This document shows, piece after piece, positions 41,086-49,242 of a DNA stretch of 64,000 nt. This DNA is from a virus: positions 1 to 64,000 of the IMG/VR virus record IMGVR_UViG_3300022074_000031, one strand, 5' to 3'. The position numbers and the translations under genes are program-made. Within the stretch, counting starts at the first letter, position 1, and every line of letters starts with the position of its first letter. The notes under the pieces are model-generated. The model worked only from the letters and a program-made list of their open reading frames with translations, was not told where the DNA came from and did not search any database.

Positions 41086-41598
41086 CTAGGGAATACTTAA
41101 CGCGAATCGTTTTGCTTCTAAACTTACTTTATATCCAAATAATCGCTTTGCTCGGTCATTTGACTCGCTTCTTGAACCTAAAAATAATTGCTGGAAACGG
41201 GAACCATCAGAGGCAGTATAACCTGTGCGCTTGCTCTCAAGGACTCTACGAAGTATCAGGTATATAGCCCTTAGCCTGTCTTTGCCGTAGTTTGCATCCA
41301 GTCCCGACCGCTCATCATGGAGGACTCTGATGTGTAAAGTGAACGAATAAGTTTCATTTCTCACATCGTAATGCACCGTTGGATATTGAATATTTTGTGA
41401 ATCTTCAAAAACCACAATTGTTGCAGGAGATTGATTCAGGTCAACCCTAACACCCTTATTTGCGGCAGTCGTTCTAATATCAATAACTTCAGGTATAACT
41501 CCATGGGAGGCCGAAATGTCTCCACTGGAAACAAGGGCAGTAGCGTTAGAAGACCAATTAGAATTGATTAGGTCTATGAGTAAAGAGACTTCATCCAT
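41086..41598 (-). CDS. Tail terminator / completion-like protein (170 aa)
   Basis: Alpha/beta protein with VHYDVRNETYSFTLHIRVLH and DRLRAIYLILRRVL, a pattern seen in tail-terminator and neck proteins. It lies between the connector and tail tube genes, fitting head-tail joining. Function by position and pattern only. Confidence 0.55.
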   Translation of the reverse strand: MDEVSLLIDLINSNWSSNATALVSSGDISASHGVIPEVIDIRTTAANKGVRVDLNQSPATIVVFEDSQNIQYPTVHYDVRNETYSFTLHIRVLHDERSGLDANYGKDRLRAIYLILRRVLESKRTGYTASDGSRFQQLFLGSRSESNDRAKRLFGYKVSLEAKRFALSIP

Positions 41599-41789
41599 TT
41601 CTGCACCTCCTCGTTAATTTTCTTGCTTATGAGTTTTTCATACTCTTCCATGGCAAATTGTTTTACTTCCTCTTCTGAGAATGAGACATCATATCCAAGA
41701 GCCAAAGACAATTCATCCATAGCGAGTTTTCTTTCCTTCTGAATTTTAAGCAGTTCATCAAATACTTTCATATCTATTTCAATAGCCAC
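41574..41789 (-). CDS. Hypothetical helical protein (71 aa)
   Basis: Charged helices (DELLKIQKERKLAMDELSLA) ending in a basic segment. It overlaps the terminator-like gene by 25 bases. Probably a small connector or chaperone; no family. Confidence 0.5.
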   Translation of the reverse strand: MAIEIDMKVFDELLKIQKERKLAMDELSLALGYDVSFSEEEVKQFAMEEYEKLISKKINEEVQKWMKSLYS

Positions 41790-41797
41790 GCTATCAC

Positions 41798-43135
41798 CTA
41801 ATCAAGAAAATATACAATGTCGGACTTGCCTTTGAGAATATCCATGGCCTCTTTCTTAAGAATATCGTATTTCTCTTTTGTAGAGATGTTTGCTCCAGTC
41901 TCAGCAATAAGAATGCTTTGGTCGTCATGCCTAATAATTTCTGCCGCAACCAGTTTTGTAGCGGCTTCGTGAACAGCGGCGGGAACCCTTGCATTTCCAG
42001 CAATATATGAAACAAGAACAGAGTTTCGTGTATGATAGGGGTAGTCCTGTAAAAAGAAAATCCTTCCTTCTTCATTCAAAAGCCAATAACTTCCGTCTCT
42101 CTTCATGTCTTCTTTATCTGTAAATGCTGATAGAGTGCAGGCATTAGGTATTTCGTCGGTGGTTGTAAAGGTAAGAACATTGGTTCCACTTCCGCTTGCC
42201 GCCGCAGAAAGAACAACATTTGTCGAGTCTGTGATAGAAGTGATAGTAGAGGTGGTTCCAGTGATACCTGTCCCGCTTACAGTCATTCCGACCTTAAGTT
42301 TGCTTGAATCGGCAACTGTTATCGAAGTGTTTGTATTTACCGTTGTGCATGTCTGTTTTATCGTGGCTTTGATAACACAATCGGCCCCGTCGTCCCCTGA
42401 AAGTAGGGATGAGATGAGGACGGTTCCCCCATTTCCTTCCTCCTTCTGGGCAAAGAAAAAGTCCGAAAGAGACAAATTACCATTTGTAGAGTCAAGTAGG
42501 CTTTTAGGAGAAGTTGCTCCAGTATATTGTGCTGTCGAAGGAAAATCTTCATTTACCAAAGAAGTAATTTCACTGGCAGTAGTTTTAATTCCAAAGGTAT
42601 TACAGAATTCTGTATTTGCCAAGTCGCTTATTGTATTTTCTGCAATAAGTTCAAAAGAAGCGCCACTATTTGGCAACTCTAAAATGATAGAATGCATATC
42701 CCTGAAACCATCATGCAATTGTATCTTTGCTTGAGCCGATGCAATTTCTTTATATTGACTGCCTTCCCAAACTAAAAGGGAAACAATTTTGCGAACCTTC
42801 ATTTGCCTCAATTGGATAAAACCTACATATCCTCCGTAGAGAGTTTGTCCGGGGTGATTTCTAAAAGAGAAATTGTGTATCTCTTTTTTGGTGATGATTG
42901 GTCTATAATTTCTTTTTAGTTTATCATCAACGATGCCTTCTACTCTTTTAATAATCTCGCCTACTTGCTTAACAGTAGGGAAAGTAGTATTTCCGAACTC
43001 TGGGACTTGGAGCAAATGAGCGACTGCTTTAAAATCAGTGTAGAATCCATATCCGTTAGCGTAAGACTGTGCGACTCCTGTTCCGGTATGATAGGAATTG
43101 TCATAATCGCTTGGCGAACTAGTAATTGCCATCAA
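41798..43135 (-). CDS. Head-tail connector-like protein with inserted Ig-like module
   Basis: 445 residues. The N-terminal part (LLQVPEFGNTTFPTVKQVGE and VDDKLKRNYRP) and the C-terminal part (PAAVHEAATKLVAAEIIRHD) resemble halves of a helical head-tail adaptor. Between them lies a beta-rich insertion (GMTVSGTGITGTTSTITSI) of Ig-like type, also present in the giant tail protein. The inserted module may be surface-exposed. Confidence 0.6.
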   Translation of the reverse strand: MMAITSSPSDYDNSYHTGTGVAQSYANGYGFYTDFKAVAHLLQVPEFGNTTFPTVKQVGEIIKRVEGIVDDKLKRNYRPIITKKEIHNFSFRNHPGQTLYGGYVGFIQLRQMKVRKIVSLLVWEGSQYKEIASAQAKIQLHDGFRDMHSIILELPNSGASFELIAENTISDLANTEFCNTFGIKTTASEITSLVNEDFPSTAQYTGATSPKSLLDSTNGNLSLSDFFFAQKEEGNGGTVLISSLLSGDDGADCVIKATIKQTCTTVNTNTSITVADSSKLKVGMTVSGTGITGTTSTITSITDSTNVVLSAAASGSGTNVLTFTTTDEIPNACTLSAFTDKEDMKRDGSYWLLNEEGRIFFLQDYPYHTRNSVLVSYIAGNARVPAAVHEAATKLVAAEIIRHDDQSILIAETGANISTKEKYDILKKEAMDILKGKSDIVYFLD

Positions 43136-44751
43136 TCTTCCTCCATGTCCTTTACTTCGCCTCTTATCTCAATATCATAATAGTCTTCTAAATCTTCTGT
43201 TCTTTCCTTAAATAAAGCAAGATGTTCCTGCATTCTTTTTGATGGCCTAACTGAGCCTTGAGAATAAGTACCTGTGTCCCAAAGAGCAACTTTAGCAGTT
43301 TTAAGATTTGTAATGACTTTGATATTAGAAAGGCGTTTTGCTAAAATTTGTTGCTCCTGAGAGAAGGCTCCCTCCCTAATCGTTGTCCCTTTTCTGTCCT
43401 TAGAAGGCAAAACAAATTTCACTTCTACCATATTTACTACAACTTTATTCATGTCTCCCAATCCGAAATCTAAGAATCTTTCAAATCGAGAATCTGCCAA
43501 AACTTGTTTGAATAAACTATTCGTTTGTATTTTAAATTTGAAGTCCTTTTGCTTCTCATTTTTATTTTTGAGAAAATCAATTTCAATCATATCACTTAAA
43601 GTAAATTGTGTAATATCTTTAGTTAATCCTCCCAAAGTAACTGCTGGCAAAGAAATGTTTCCTTTAAATTCTTCCTCTTCCTCTATATCATCCTCATCAG
43701 ATTCAAACATATTTTTATCAAACTTAAGGTCAACAACAGAAGTCCATCCTCCCGAAACAACCCCCCTATCCCTGATTTGTTTTGATTTTTCATCGAGTTG
43801 TGCTTGGGCTAAATCAGAAAGAGATTGTTTATACCCCTTTGTTTTACCTTTTACTTGATAAAACATTTCAGAGGGGTTAGAAATTAATTTGTAGTTAATA
43901 CTTAGGCTTTGGTCAATTAATCTGGCAGTGGCCTCGAACTTTGTTAAAGAAGAAAAGTGGTCAATCCCAATGAGAAGCATCTGTTCTTCTAAGGTTCTCT
44001 TTACTTTACCCTTTTCATAGTTTTCTTTCATTTGGTCTAAATGAACCTTTCTAATTTTATTTTCTTCGCCCCTATCTTCATTAATCATTCTTGCGATTGC
44101 TAGAGGACTTTTATCTTGTAATTTCTCTTTTACAACCTTTCTTTGTTTCTTTCTATCTTTGTCGGCTCTTTCCAGAACTTCCTCAAATGTTCCTCTTGTT
44201 TTTGTTGCGCCTTTTTTAGAAACAGAAACTTGTAATTCTATTGGCGAACTAACAATTCTAGGCTGTAAATCATAATTTCTTTTAAAGGCATCTAAGTCAA
44301 ACTTTGGTAATTTTTGCATATCTCTTCCAAATTTAAACCCAGATTGGCCACGAAGTCTGTCGTAATCATCCGAACCGACATGCACTTCATAGAGAGTTGT
44401 TGCTTCGGCATAATCTGTCAGAAGTTCTCTTAATGAATCATCATCTGAGGTATTGGCCCCGCCAAGATATTGTTCCCATGCTTCTGTATCCTTCTTGTAG
44501 AAATTGATAGCAATATCTTCATCCCCGAGAATTTCACTAACAATTTCGCTTAGAAGGTCTTTGTAATCTTCGGATTCTTCTTGACTTAATTCACTATAAG
44601 AGTATTTTAGTGATTCAAGCGTTTCAACTACGATTGATGAATGCTCGTTTGCATCAGCCGTTAAGTATCTTTCAAGGTGTCCACGAATAACATCTTTCTG
44701 TTGTGGCATAACCAAAGGGTTGCCAATGCCCCAAGAAATCTGATATTCCAA
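43132..44751 (-). CDS. Virion-block protein (539 aa), unknown
   Basis: Acidic and Lys-rich, with helices in the first 350 residues and a beta-rich C-terminal part. No known motif. Contains an acidic run (ESDEDDIEEEEEF). It overlaps the connector gene by four bases. Probably structural or morphogenetic because of its place between capsid and tail genes. Confidence 0.6.
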   Translation of the reverse strand: MEYQISWGIGNPLVMPQQKDVIRGHLERYLTADANEHSSIVVETLESLKYSYSELSQEESEDYKDLLSEIVSEILGDEDIAINFYKKDTEAWEQYLGGANTSDDDSLRELLTDYAEATTLYEVHVGSDDYDRLRGQSGFKFGRDMQKLPKFDLDAFKRNYDLQPRIVSSPIELQVSVSKKGATKTRGTFEEVLERADKDRKKQRKVVKEKLQDKSPLAIARMINEDRGEENKIRKVHLDQMKENYEKGKVKRTLEEQMLLIGIDHFSSLTKFEATARLIDQSLSINYKLISNPSEMFYQVKGKTKGYKQSLSDLAQAQLDEKSKQIRDRGVVSGGWTSVVDLKFDKNMFESDEDDIEEEEEFKGNISLPAVTLGGLTKDITQFTLSDMIEIDFLKNKNEKQKDFKFKIQTNSLFKQVLADSRFERFLDFGLGDMNKVVVNMVEVKFVLPSKDRKGTTIREGAFSQEQQILAKRLSNIKVITNLKTAKVALWDTGTYSQGSVRPSKRMQEHLALFKERTEDLEDYYDIEIRGEVKDMEED

Positions 44752-44761
44752 CTGAAACGCC

Positions 44762-45412
44762 TCACATTAACCATTTAGCCCAAGCCGCACCCTTTTGAAT
44801 TGCCGCACCTAAATGAAGTCCACTTGATGGTGGCTCATATGACATTTGCCCTTGAGCATCAACCCAATACGGCCTGCCGTAGCCATCTGTTCCGGTCGGA
44901 GGAATGGGGTAGCCGGAACCATTGTTCATAGCCCCTTGCATCTGTTGATATTGCTGAGTATTTCCCGTTAGTCCCGCCACAGCCATACCTGCGGAGGGTT
45001 GTTGTGGCTGTCCTCCACCAAAGCCTTGTGATTCAAGGTATTGTTGTTTTGCCATCTTTCTTTGCATAATAACTTCACTATTGATAGCCGCACCAAGAAT
45101 CTTTTGAATATCTAAATCAATATTTTCCTGAGTTATTCTTTGATATTCTTGCAGAGTATCCTGATTGACTGTCATTACTCCGGCATTGTTTGTGAATGAC
45201 AATTTACCCAACATATTCGAGACTGTTCTTTGAACGACATCCTCCATCAATTGTTCTATTGCGGTCAAAAACATTTCACCATGATATTGAAAAAACTCTT
45301 CTACATGGTTATCCTGTAAAGAAAGTAAATTATTTACATTCTTGAACTGCTTGTCGTTCTGTGCCTGAACTGCTCCTAAAACAGTCCCATTGCTCGTTCC
45401 TAAAAATCCCAT
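44762..45412 (-). CDS. Virion-block protein with Gln/Gly/Pro-rich C-terminus (216 aa)
   Basis: The N-terminal 120 residues are helical; then the sequence is Gln/Gly/Pro/Tyr-rich (GGGQPQQPSAGMAVAG, PIPPTGTDGYGRPYWVD) and probably disordered. Ends with WAKWLM. A structural or scaffold-like role is possible; no family. Confidence 0.55.
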   Translation of the reverse strand: MGFLGTSNGTVLGAVQAQNDKQFKNVNNLLSLQDNHVEEFFQYHGEMFLTAIEQLMEDVVQRTVSNMLGKLSFTNNAGVMTVNQDTLQEYQRITQENIDLDIQKILGAAINSEVIMQRKMAKQQYLESQGFGGGQPQQPSAGMAVAGLTGNTQQYQQMQGAMNNGSGYPIPPTGTDGYGRPYWVDAQGQMSYEPPSSGLHLGAAIQKGAAWAKWLM

Positions 45413-45414
45413 AT

Positions 45415-46068
45415 TTATTCCTCCTTTTCAAGTTGTTCTGGTGCTTTTACTCCATTTTGAATCATCAAGTAGTTTAGTCTATCTGTCAAAATATTGATTT
45501 GTCCGACCAATTCTATGGCCTCATTTGTGGCCGACCTATTATCCTGTAAGGTGGGTGGCTTAATAAAGTAGCCTGCCGCAGTGAGAGAAGCCACATCGGT
45601 TTTGCTTAGGTGAGTAGTGGGTTTTCCTGAGAGGGCTTTTGGCATCCTTGGCTTGAATGCCTTGAAGTCTAATCCATGCTTCTCAGCAAGAATTTGTTGC
45701 TCAAGCATTTCCAATTGCTTGAACATTGATGCGTGTTTAGGGCAGTATGTTCCTCTTAGTGGTCGCCCCTTCTTCACTTTTTCTAAGGGAATAGGGGGTC
45801 TTAAATGGTCGCCCGATTCCCAAATATGATGCATTCCGCAGACTACGCAACGGTCTTTGAGATTAAATTTCTTTCCGAACTTAAAGAAAAGAAAGGATTT
45901 AGGTTCAGGAGAAAGAACTTTAATAAGTTCTTTTTCTTTCTTTTTTGGCTTAATATTTATAAACTGGTATTCTATTACATTACCTGCCGTTCTTGCCTGT
46001 TCAATTGGATTCAACATTGGGTTGAATTGCGTTGGTGCATTTTGTCCTATAATTTGTTGTTGATACAT
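45415..46068 (-). CDS. Zinc-binding protein (217 aa)
   Basis: CVVCGMHHIWESGDHLRPP and later GTYCPKHASMF give a Cys/His zinc site (CxxC...CxxH). The N-terminus is Gln/Asn-rich and disordered. Genes on both sides are small virion-block genes. The site could bind nucleic acid or only stabilise the fold. Confidence 0.55.
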   Translation of the reverse strand: MYQQQIIGQNAPTQFNPMLNPIEQARTAGNVIEYQFINIKPKKKEKELIKVLSPEPKSFLFFKFGKKFNLKDRCVVCGMHHIWESGDHLRPPIPLEKVKKGRPLRGTYCPKHASMFKQLEMLEQQILAEKHGLDFKAFKPRMPKALSGKPTTHLSKTDVASLTAAGYFIKPPTLQDNRSATNEAIELVGQINILTDRLNYLMIQNGVKAPEQLEKEE

Positions 46069-46072
46069 TTAA

Positions 46073-46387
46073 TCACTCCTTAAAAATATAAAATCTTTCT
46101 TCATTTCTAAACTCTTCGGGGCCAAGTCTTTTCTTCTTAATTTCTAATAAATTATTTGTTGTTAATATTCTTGTAATGGCATTTCTAATTCGCCCTAGCG
46201 TTATTCTTTTATGTTTAACAGAATAATCTTTTCTTACTTGCTCTAAAAAGTCTAGAAATTCGTCTTTGACAAGTGTTTTTCCCTTGAATTTGTTAGCCAA
46301 ACTTAAAGTGATTTGCTTCAAAAAACTATAATTTAATTTCCTTGCTGACCCTCTACTCTTTAAAATATCTTTCCACACAGTAATCAA
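46073..46387 (-). CDS. Winged-helix-like protein with N-terminal WKDILK tag
   Basis: 104 basic residues. After the N-terminal ITVWKDILKSRG, the remainder (KHKRITLGRIRNAITRILTT...RFYIFKE) looks like a winged helix with a terminal wing. The N-terminal peptide matches the W-x-D/E/N-I-x-K element repeated in other virion-block proteins. It overlaps the GTPase gene by four bases. Confidence 0.55.
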   Translation of the reverse strand: MITVWKDILKSRGSARKLNYSFLKQITLSLANKFKGKTLVKDEFLDFLEQVRKDYSVKHKRITLGRIRNAITRILTTNNLLEIKKKRLGPEEFRNEERFYIFKE

Positions 46388-47052
46388 TAGTCCTTTATCA
46401 TTGTAGTGATTCCTCTATAAACCATTTCGGGTTCCGACTTTGCTGATACAATATACTTAAAACAAGGTATTCCTTTGTCGTTTAGTTTTCTCATTCCGTA
46501 TGCAAATGGTTCAAATATTTCATGTTTATCCATTTGTTGCCCCTCTGCTAATGGATATTTTTTTCCCCATATGTCATGCTTATTTGCCCAAATACCAATA
46601 GCAATAGGAAAGTCGGAGTCTCTTTTCTTTTTTCCATTTGACCATGTGCTTGAAATAATCGTATCAACTAAAAACTTCCATGCTAATTGGTGGTCTAAAT
46701 TTGAAGTGCTATCCAAATGCCTATGGTCAATCATAAATATAACATATTTAACTCGGCGTTCCTTCATATCTTTTTCCCATTCTTTCCAGTATATCGCTTC
46801 TCCCCCAATATCCGCGCTTCTTACTGTATGTGAATCTCCATCAATTTTGATATTCTTTCTTGATGCTCTATGTTTGCCAACTGTTCTTTGATTAATCTGT
46901 GGCACTTCTCCTCTCGTTCTTAATTGATGGCTTAGTGTTGTTTTGCCGACCATTGTTGCTCCGTAAACTCCAAAGTTTATTGCGTGAATTTTTTTGTAGA
47001 ATCCTATAATTGCTTCACCAACTAAAATAGCAAAGCCTGTCATTAATGACAT
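46384..47052 (-). CDS. Small GTPase of Arf/Ras-like type
   Basis: 222 residues. All main GTPase boxes are present: G1 GATMVGKT (31-38), G3 DIGGE (81-85), G4 NKHD (157-160) and G5 SAK (203-205); Thr57 in QRTVGKH may serve as G2. The hydrophobic N-terminal helix (residues 3-20) recalls the membrane-binding helix of Arf/SRbeta. In Ras/Arf the catalytic residue after DxxG is Gln; here it is Glu85, so intrinsic hydrolysis may be altered. A GTP-driven membrane or assembly switch in a virion block is unexpected. No GEF or GAP is visible. It overlaps the winged-helix-like gene. Confidence 0.8.
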   Translation of the reverse strand: MSLMTGFAILVGEAIIGFYKKIHAINFGVYGATMVGKTTLSHQLRTRGEVPQINQRTVGKHRASRKNIKIDGDSHTVRSADIGGEAIYWKEWEKDMKERRVKYVIFMIDHRHLDSTSNLDHQLAWKFLVDTIISSTWSNGKKKRDSDFPIAIGIWANKHDIWGKKYPLAEGQQMDKHEIFEPFAYGMRKLNDKGIPCFKYIVSAKSEPEMVYRGITTMIKDY

Positions 47053-47541
47053 TCAATTTGACCGCCTAATATTCTCTATATATCTCTCTTCTTCATCAAC
47101 AGTAAGTGGCCGACCCTCTTCTCGCCTAATATCTTGAAGCGTCGGTTCCCCTCTACCTCGATTTTTATACATTTCAAAGTATTTATCAATAAGTATTTCT
47201 GCTTTACTTTTATTTGTTGGTCTTCCCAAACGCTGTTTCATAGATGCCTCATTTGGTTGTATAGAAGTATAGAACCCACTTTCCTTTTCTAATCTTCCTT
47301 GCATCTTTCTATGAAAAGGAATTTTTTCTTTTAATTCTGGGGATAAATTTTCTTTGTCCCTGTTTGTAAGAAAATTGTATAATTTATAGTGTAGTCTAAG
47401 TTTGTCCTTATCTGATAACTCTTGGTATTCTTTTTCAGAAATAAGCATATTGTTGTATAATTCTTCAGGAAGATAACTTTGAGTCATTCTTTTAGCATCT
47501 GCTAAATTTTTAATATCAATCTTCAAAATATCAAACCACAT
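47053..47541 (-). CDS. Hypothetical protein with N-terminal WFDILK tag (162 aa)
   Basis: Starts MWFDILKIDIKN, then charged helices and a polar C-terminal half. The first residues match the W-x-D-I-x-K element. Adjacent to the GTPase gene (no gap) and the membrane protein genes. No function known. Confidence 0.6.
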   Translation of the reverse strand: MWFDILKIDIKNLADAKRMTQSYLPEELYNNMLISEKEYQELSDKDKLRLHYKLYNFLTNRDKENLSPELKEKIPFHRKMQGRLEKESGFYTSIQPNEASMKQRLGRPTNKSKAEILIDKYFEMYKNRGRGEPTLQDIRREEGRPLTVDEEERYIENIRRSN

Positions 47542-47542
47542 A

Positions 47543-47761
47543 TCAATGCCCCCACCCGTTTAACAAAGTGTCAAACAGGAAACCCATGATGTTTATATCA
47601 AAAACACCAAGAATGTTTCCAACAAGGAAACCTGAAAGGCCAGCACAAAAACCCCAAAAAACGGCTCTCATTTTCAAAAAGAAAATATCAGCAGAGTGCG
47701 CTCTTTGAGCATTATAAGCATAATCCGAATCAGAAAAGCCCATCAAATCTCCAAAGACCAC
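47543..47761 (-). CDS. Membrane protein (72 aa)
   Basis: One or two transmembrane segments (AVFWGFCAGLSGFLVGNILG; NIMGFLFDTLLN). Together with the next gene it forms a pair of small membrane proteins beside the GTPase gene. Possible lysis, membrane-anchoring or tail-tip role; no holin-specific signature. Confidence 0.6.
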   Translation of the reverse strand: MVFGDLMGFSDSDYAYNAQRAHSADIFFLKMRAVFWGFCAGLSGFLVGNILGVFDINIMGFLFDTLLNGWGH

Positions 47762-47770
47762 TTAACCACC

Positions 47771-48160
47771 TCATTGTAGTGTGGCTAAGAATTCTGTCCC
47801 AAGAGTATTTTCTTCCTGTTCAACAGGCTGAGAGTAGGCAAATGGAGAAGTATTGAATTGCTTTGCGCTTTCTCGCATCTTAATTTTCTGTTGTTCGTCT
47901 CTCGCCTTTCTTTCCCAGTATGCCGCAATTTTACGGTCGAGGAGCCACATCTCTATTCTATCATTTAGAGATAAGTCAAAGACTGCTTTCATAACCATGA
48001 TTGCACCAATTGTTCCCAAACCAAATAGAACAGAGTGTGCTAACGGGCCATAGGGGAAATTCATACCAAAGGCCGCATAAGCCCAAACATTTGTCCCGCT
48101 TAATGCTCCGACAAATAAAATTGTCATAACTAATCGAGTATCCTGATTTAGAGCCGCCAT
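47771..48160 (-). CDS. Membrane protein (129 aa)
   Basis: Two transmembrane helices (LVMTILFVGALSGTNVWAYA and VLFGLGTIGAIMVMKAVF) followed by a charged cytoplasmic helix (YWERKARDEQQKIKM). Location between decoration-type genes and the GTPase gene. Possible membrane-interacting virion or egress protein. Confidence 0.6.
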   Translation of the reverse strand: MAALNQDTRLVMTILFVGALSGTNVWAYAAFGMNFPYGPLAHSVLFGLGTIGAIMVMKAVFDLSLNDRIEMWLLDRKIAAYWERKARDEQQKIKMRESAKQFNTSPFAYSQPVEQEENTLGTEFLATLQ

Positions 48161-48169
48161 TATTTCACC

Positions 48170-48496
48170 TCAGTTGAATTCAACGGAAACTGCCGCACCT
48201 TCGCCTGAGCCCGAAGAAATGCTTAGGAACAGTCCATTTGTCGCTAGGACACCGTGCATATCATATTCCATCATTGTTGGGCCGAACACTGCCCCGGAAC
48301 CCGGAGGATTATCGCTCTGAACAATCATTCTTGCTAATTCTGTACCGCTTGCGGCAGAAGCATTGTCAAAGACCTTTATCGTTGTCGGGGCGCTTCCTGT
48401 AAAAACAGCATGAATTGAAACCAATCTACACTGGCCGGAAAAAATTGCAGTGCTGGCTGTCTTAACTCCACTTGAACGACATTGGGGCATACGCAT
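48170..48496 (-). CDS. Capsid-block protein (108 aa)
   Basis: Beta-rich with Gly/Ser loops (GVKTASTAIFSGQCRLVSIH; PTTIKVFDNA; VSVEFN). It fits small phage decoration or auxiliary head proteins in size and place. No motif is decisive. Confidence 0.5.
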   Translation of the reverse strand: MRMPQCRSSGVKTASTAIFSGQCRLVSIHAVFTGSAPTTIKVFDNASAASGTELARMIVQSDNPPGSGAVFGPTMMEYDMHGVLATNGLFLSISSGSGEGAAVSVEFN

Positions 48497-48545
48497 AACC
48501 TCTCTTCATTCCCTCACTTGAGGAGGGCATATTTAGCCTTTCCGC

Positions 48546-48869
48546 CTACTCCGACAGAGCAGAAGAAGCCTTTTTAGTTGTCTTCTTCTTTAAGGTTCTT
48601 TTTGCTTTGGGAAGCAATAAACCACACAATGCCGAAGTATCAAGGATTTCTTTGCCAAGTTGCTTTTGTAGGATAACTAATTGTTTTTCAGTTGTTTCCT
48701 CTAAAGCGGCTCTGTCTCCTTCTTGGAAAGTAAATAGGAGGTTCCTGTCGCCAATTTTAGCGACGGCCCACCACGCCTCTACTTCCAATTCCGCATTTGT
48801 TCGGAGCAAACCAAAAGGTGTTTCTAATCTACCGATGTTTGATTCATCGGAGAGTTTGACTAAAGCCAA
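48546..48869 (-). CDS. Capsid-block protein (107 aa) starting MALVK
   Basis: Starts MALVKLSDE like the neighbouring 48879-49232 product (MALVKAITV), has an aromatic core (EVEAWWAVAKIGDRNLLFTF) and a Lys-rich C-terminus (KKKTTKKASS). Possible capsid accessory or DNA-binding tail. The shared start suggests related leader sequences. Confidence 0.55.
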   Translation of the reverse strand: MALVKLSDESNIGRLETPFGLLRTNAELEVEAWWAVAKIGDRNLLFTFQEGDRAALEETTEKQLVILQKQLGKEILDTSALCGLLLPKAKRTLKKKTTKKASSALSE

Positions 48870-48878
48870 ATTAACACC

Positions 48879-49232
48879 TCAAAGGTTTCCATAGACACGA
48901 AGACGAACACTACCACCGTTAGCATCGTCAGCCAGTGTAGCGTTTGTTCCGTCTAAAGCCGTGAACATTAGGGCAATTGAGGTTGCTGATTCATAAGCAC
49001 CAGTAGCCGAACACTCAATTTGTGGCTGAACACCGTTTGCGTTATCATGTCCTGTAATCATAGCGGCATTAATCGTGCTTAATCCAAAATCGGAGGCAGG
49101 AATCACTGAACCAGCCGCAACAATAGAGGACACATCTGCGATTGCATCTACAAAGTATTCGTCTCCCGAAACACGGGGCGTAGTCATACCCTTATGGTCT
49201 GCTAAGACCGTAATTGCTTTTACTAGAGCCAA
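48879..49232 (-). CDS. Putative capsid decoration protein (117 aa)
   Basis: Beta-rich, Gly/Ala/Ser-rich protein directly downstream of the capsid gene, the usual place for a decoration protein. Ends GGSVRLRVYGNL. No specific family. Confidence 0.55.
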   Translation of the reverse strand: MALVKAITVLADHKGMTTPRVSGDEYFVDAIADVSSIVAAGSVIPASDFGLSTINAAMITGHDNANGVQPQIECSATGAYESATSIALMFTALDGTNATLADDANGGSVRLRVYGNL

Positions 49233-49242
49233 TTAAAACACC

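Noticed and set aside
41794-42075. 93-residue minus-strand frame within the connector gene
   Set aside because: It lies wholly inside the 41798-43135 gene in another frame with atypical composition.
26300-43000. Several plus-strand open frames opposite the tail genes
   Set aside because: They are low-complexity Ser/Leu/Ile-rich shadows of the beta-rich minus-strand genes and lack ribosome-binding sites.
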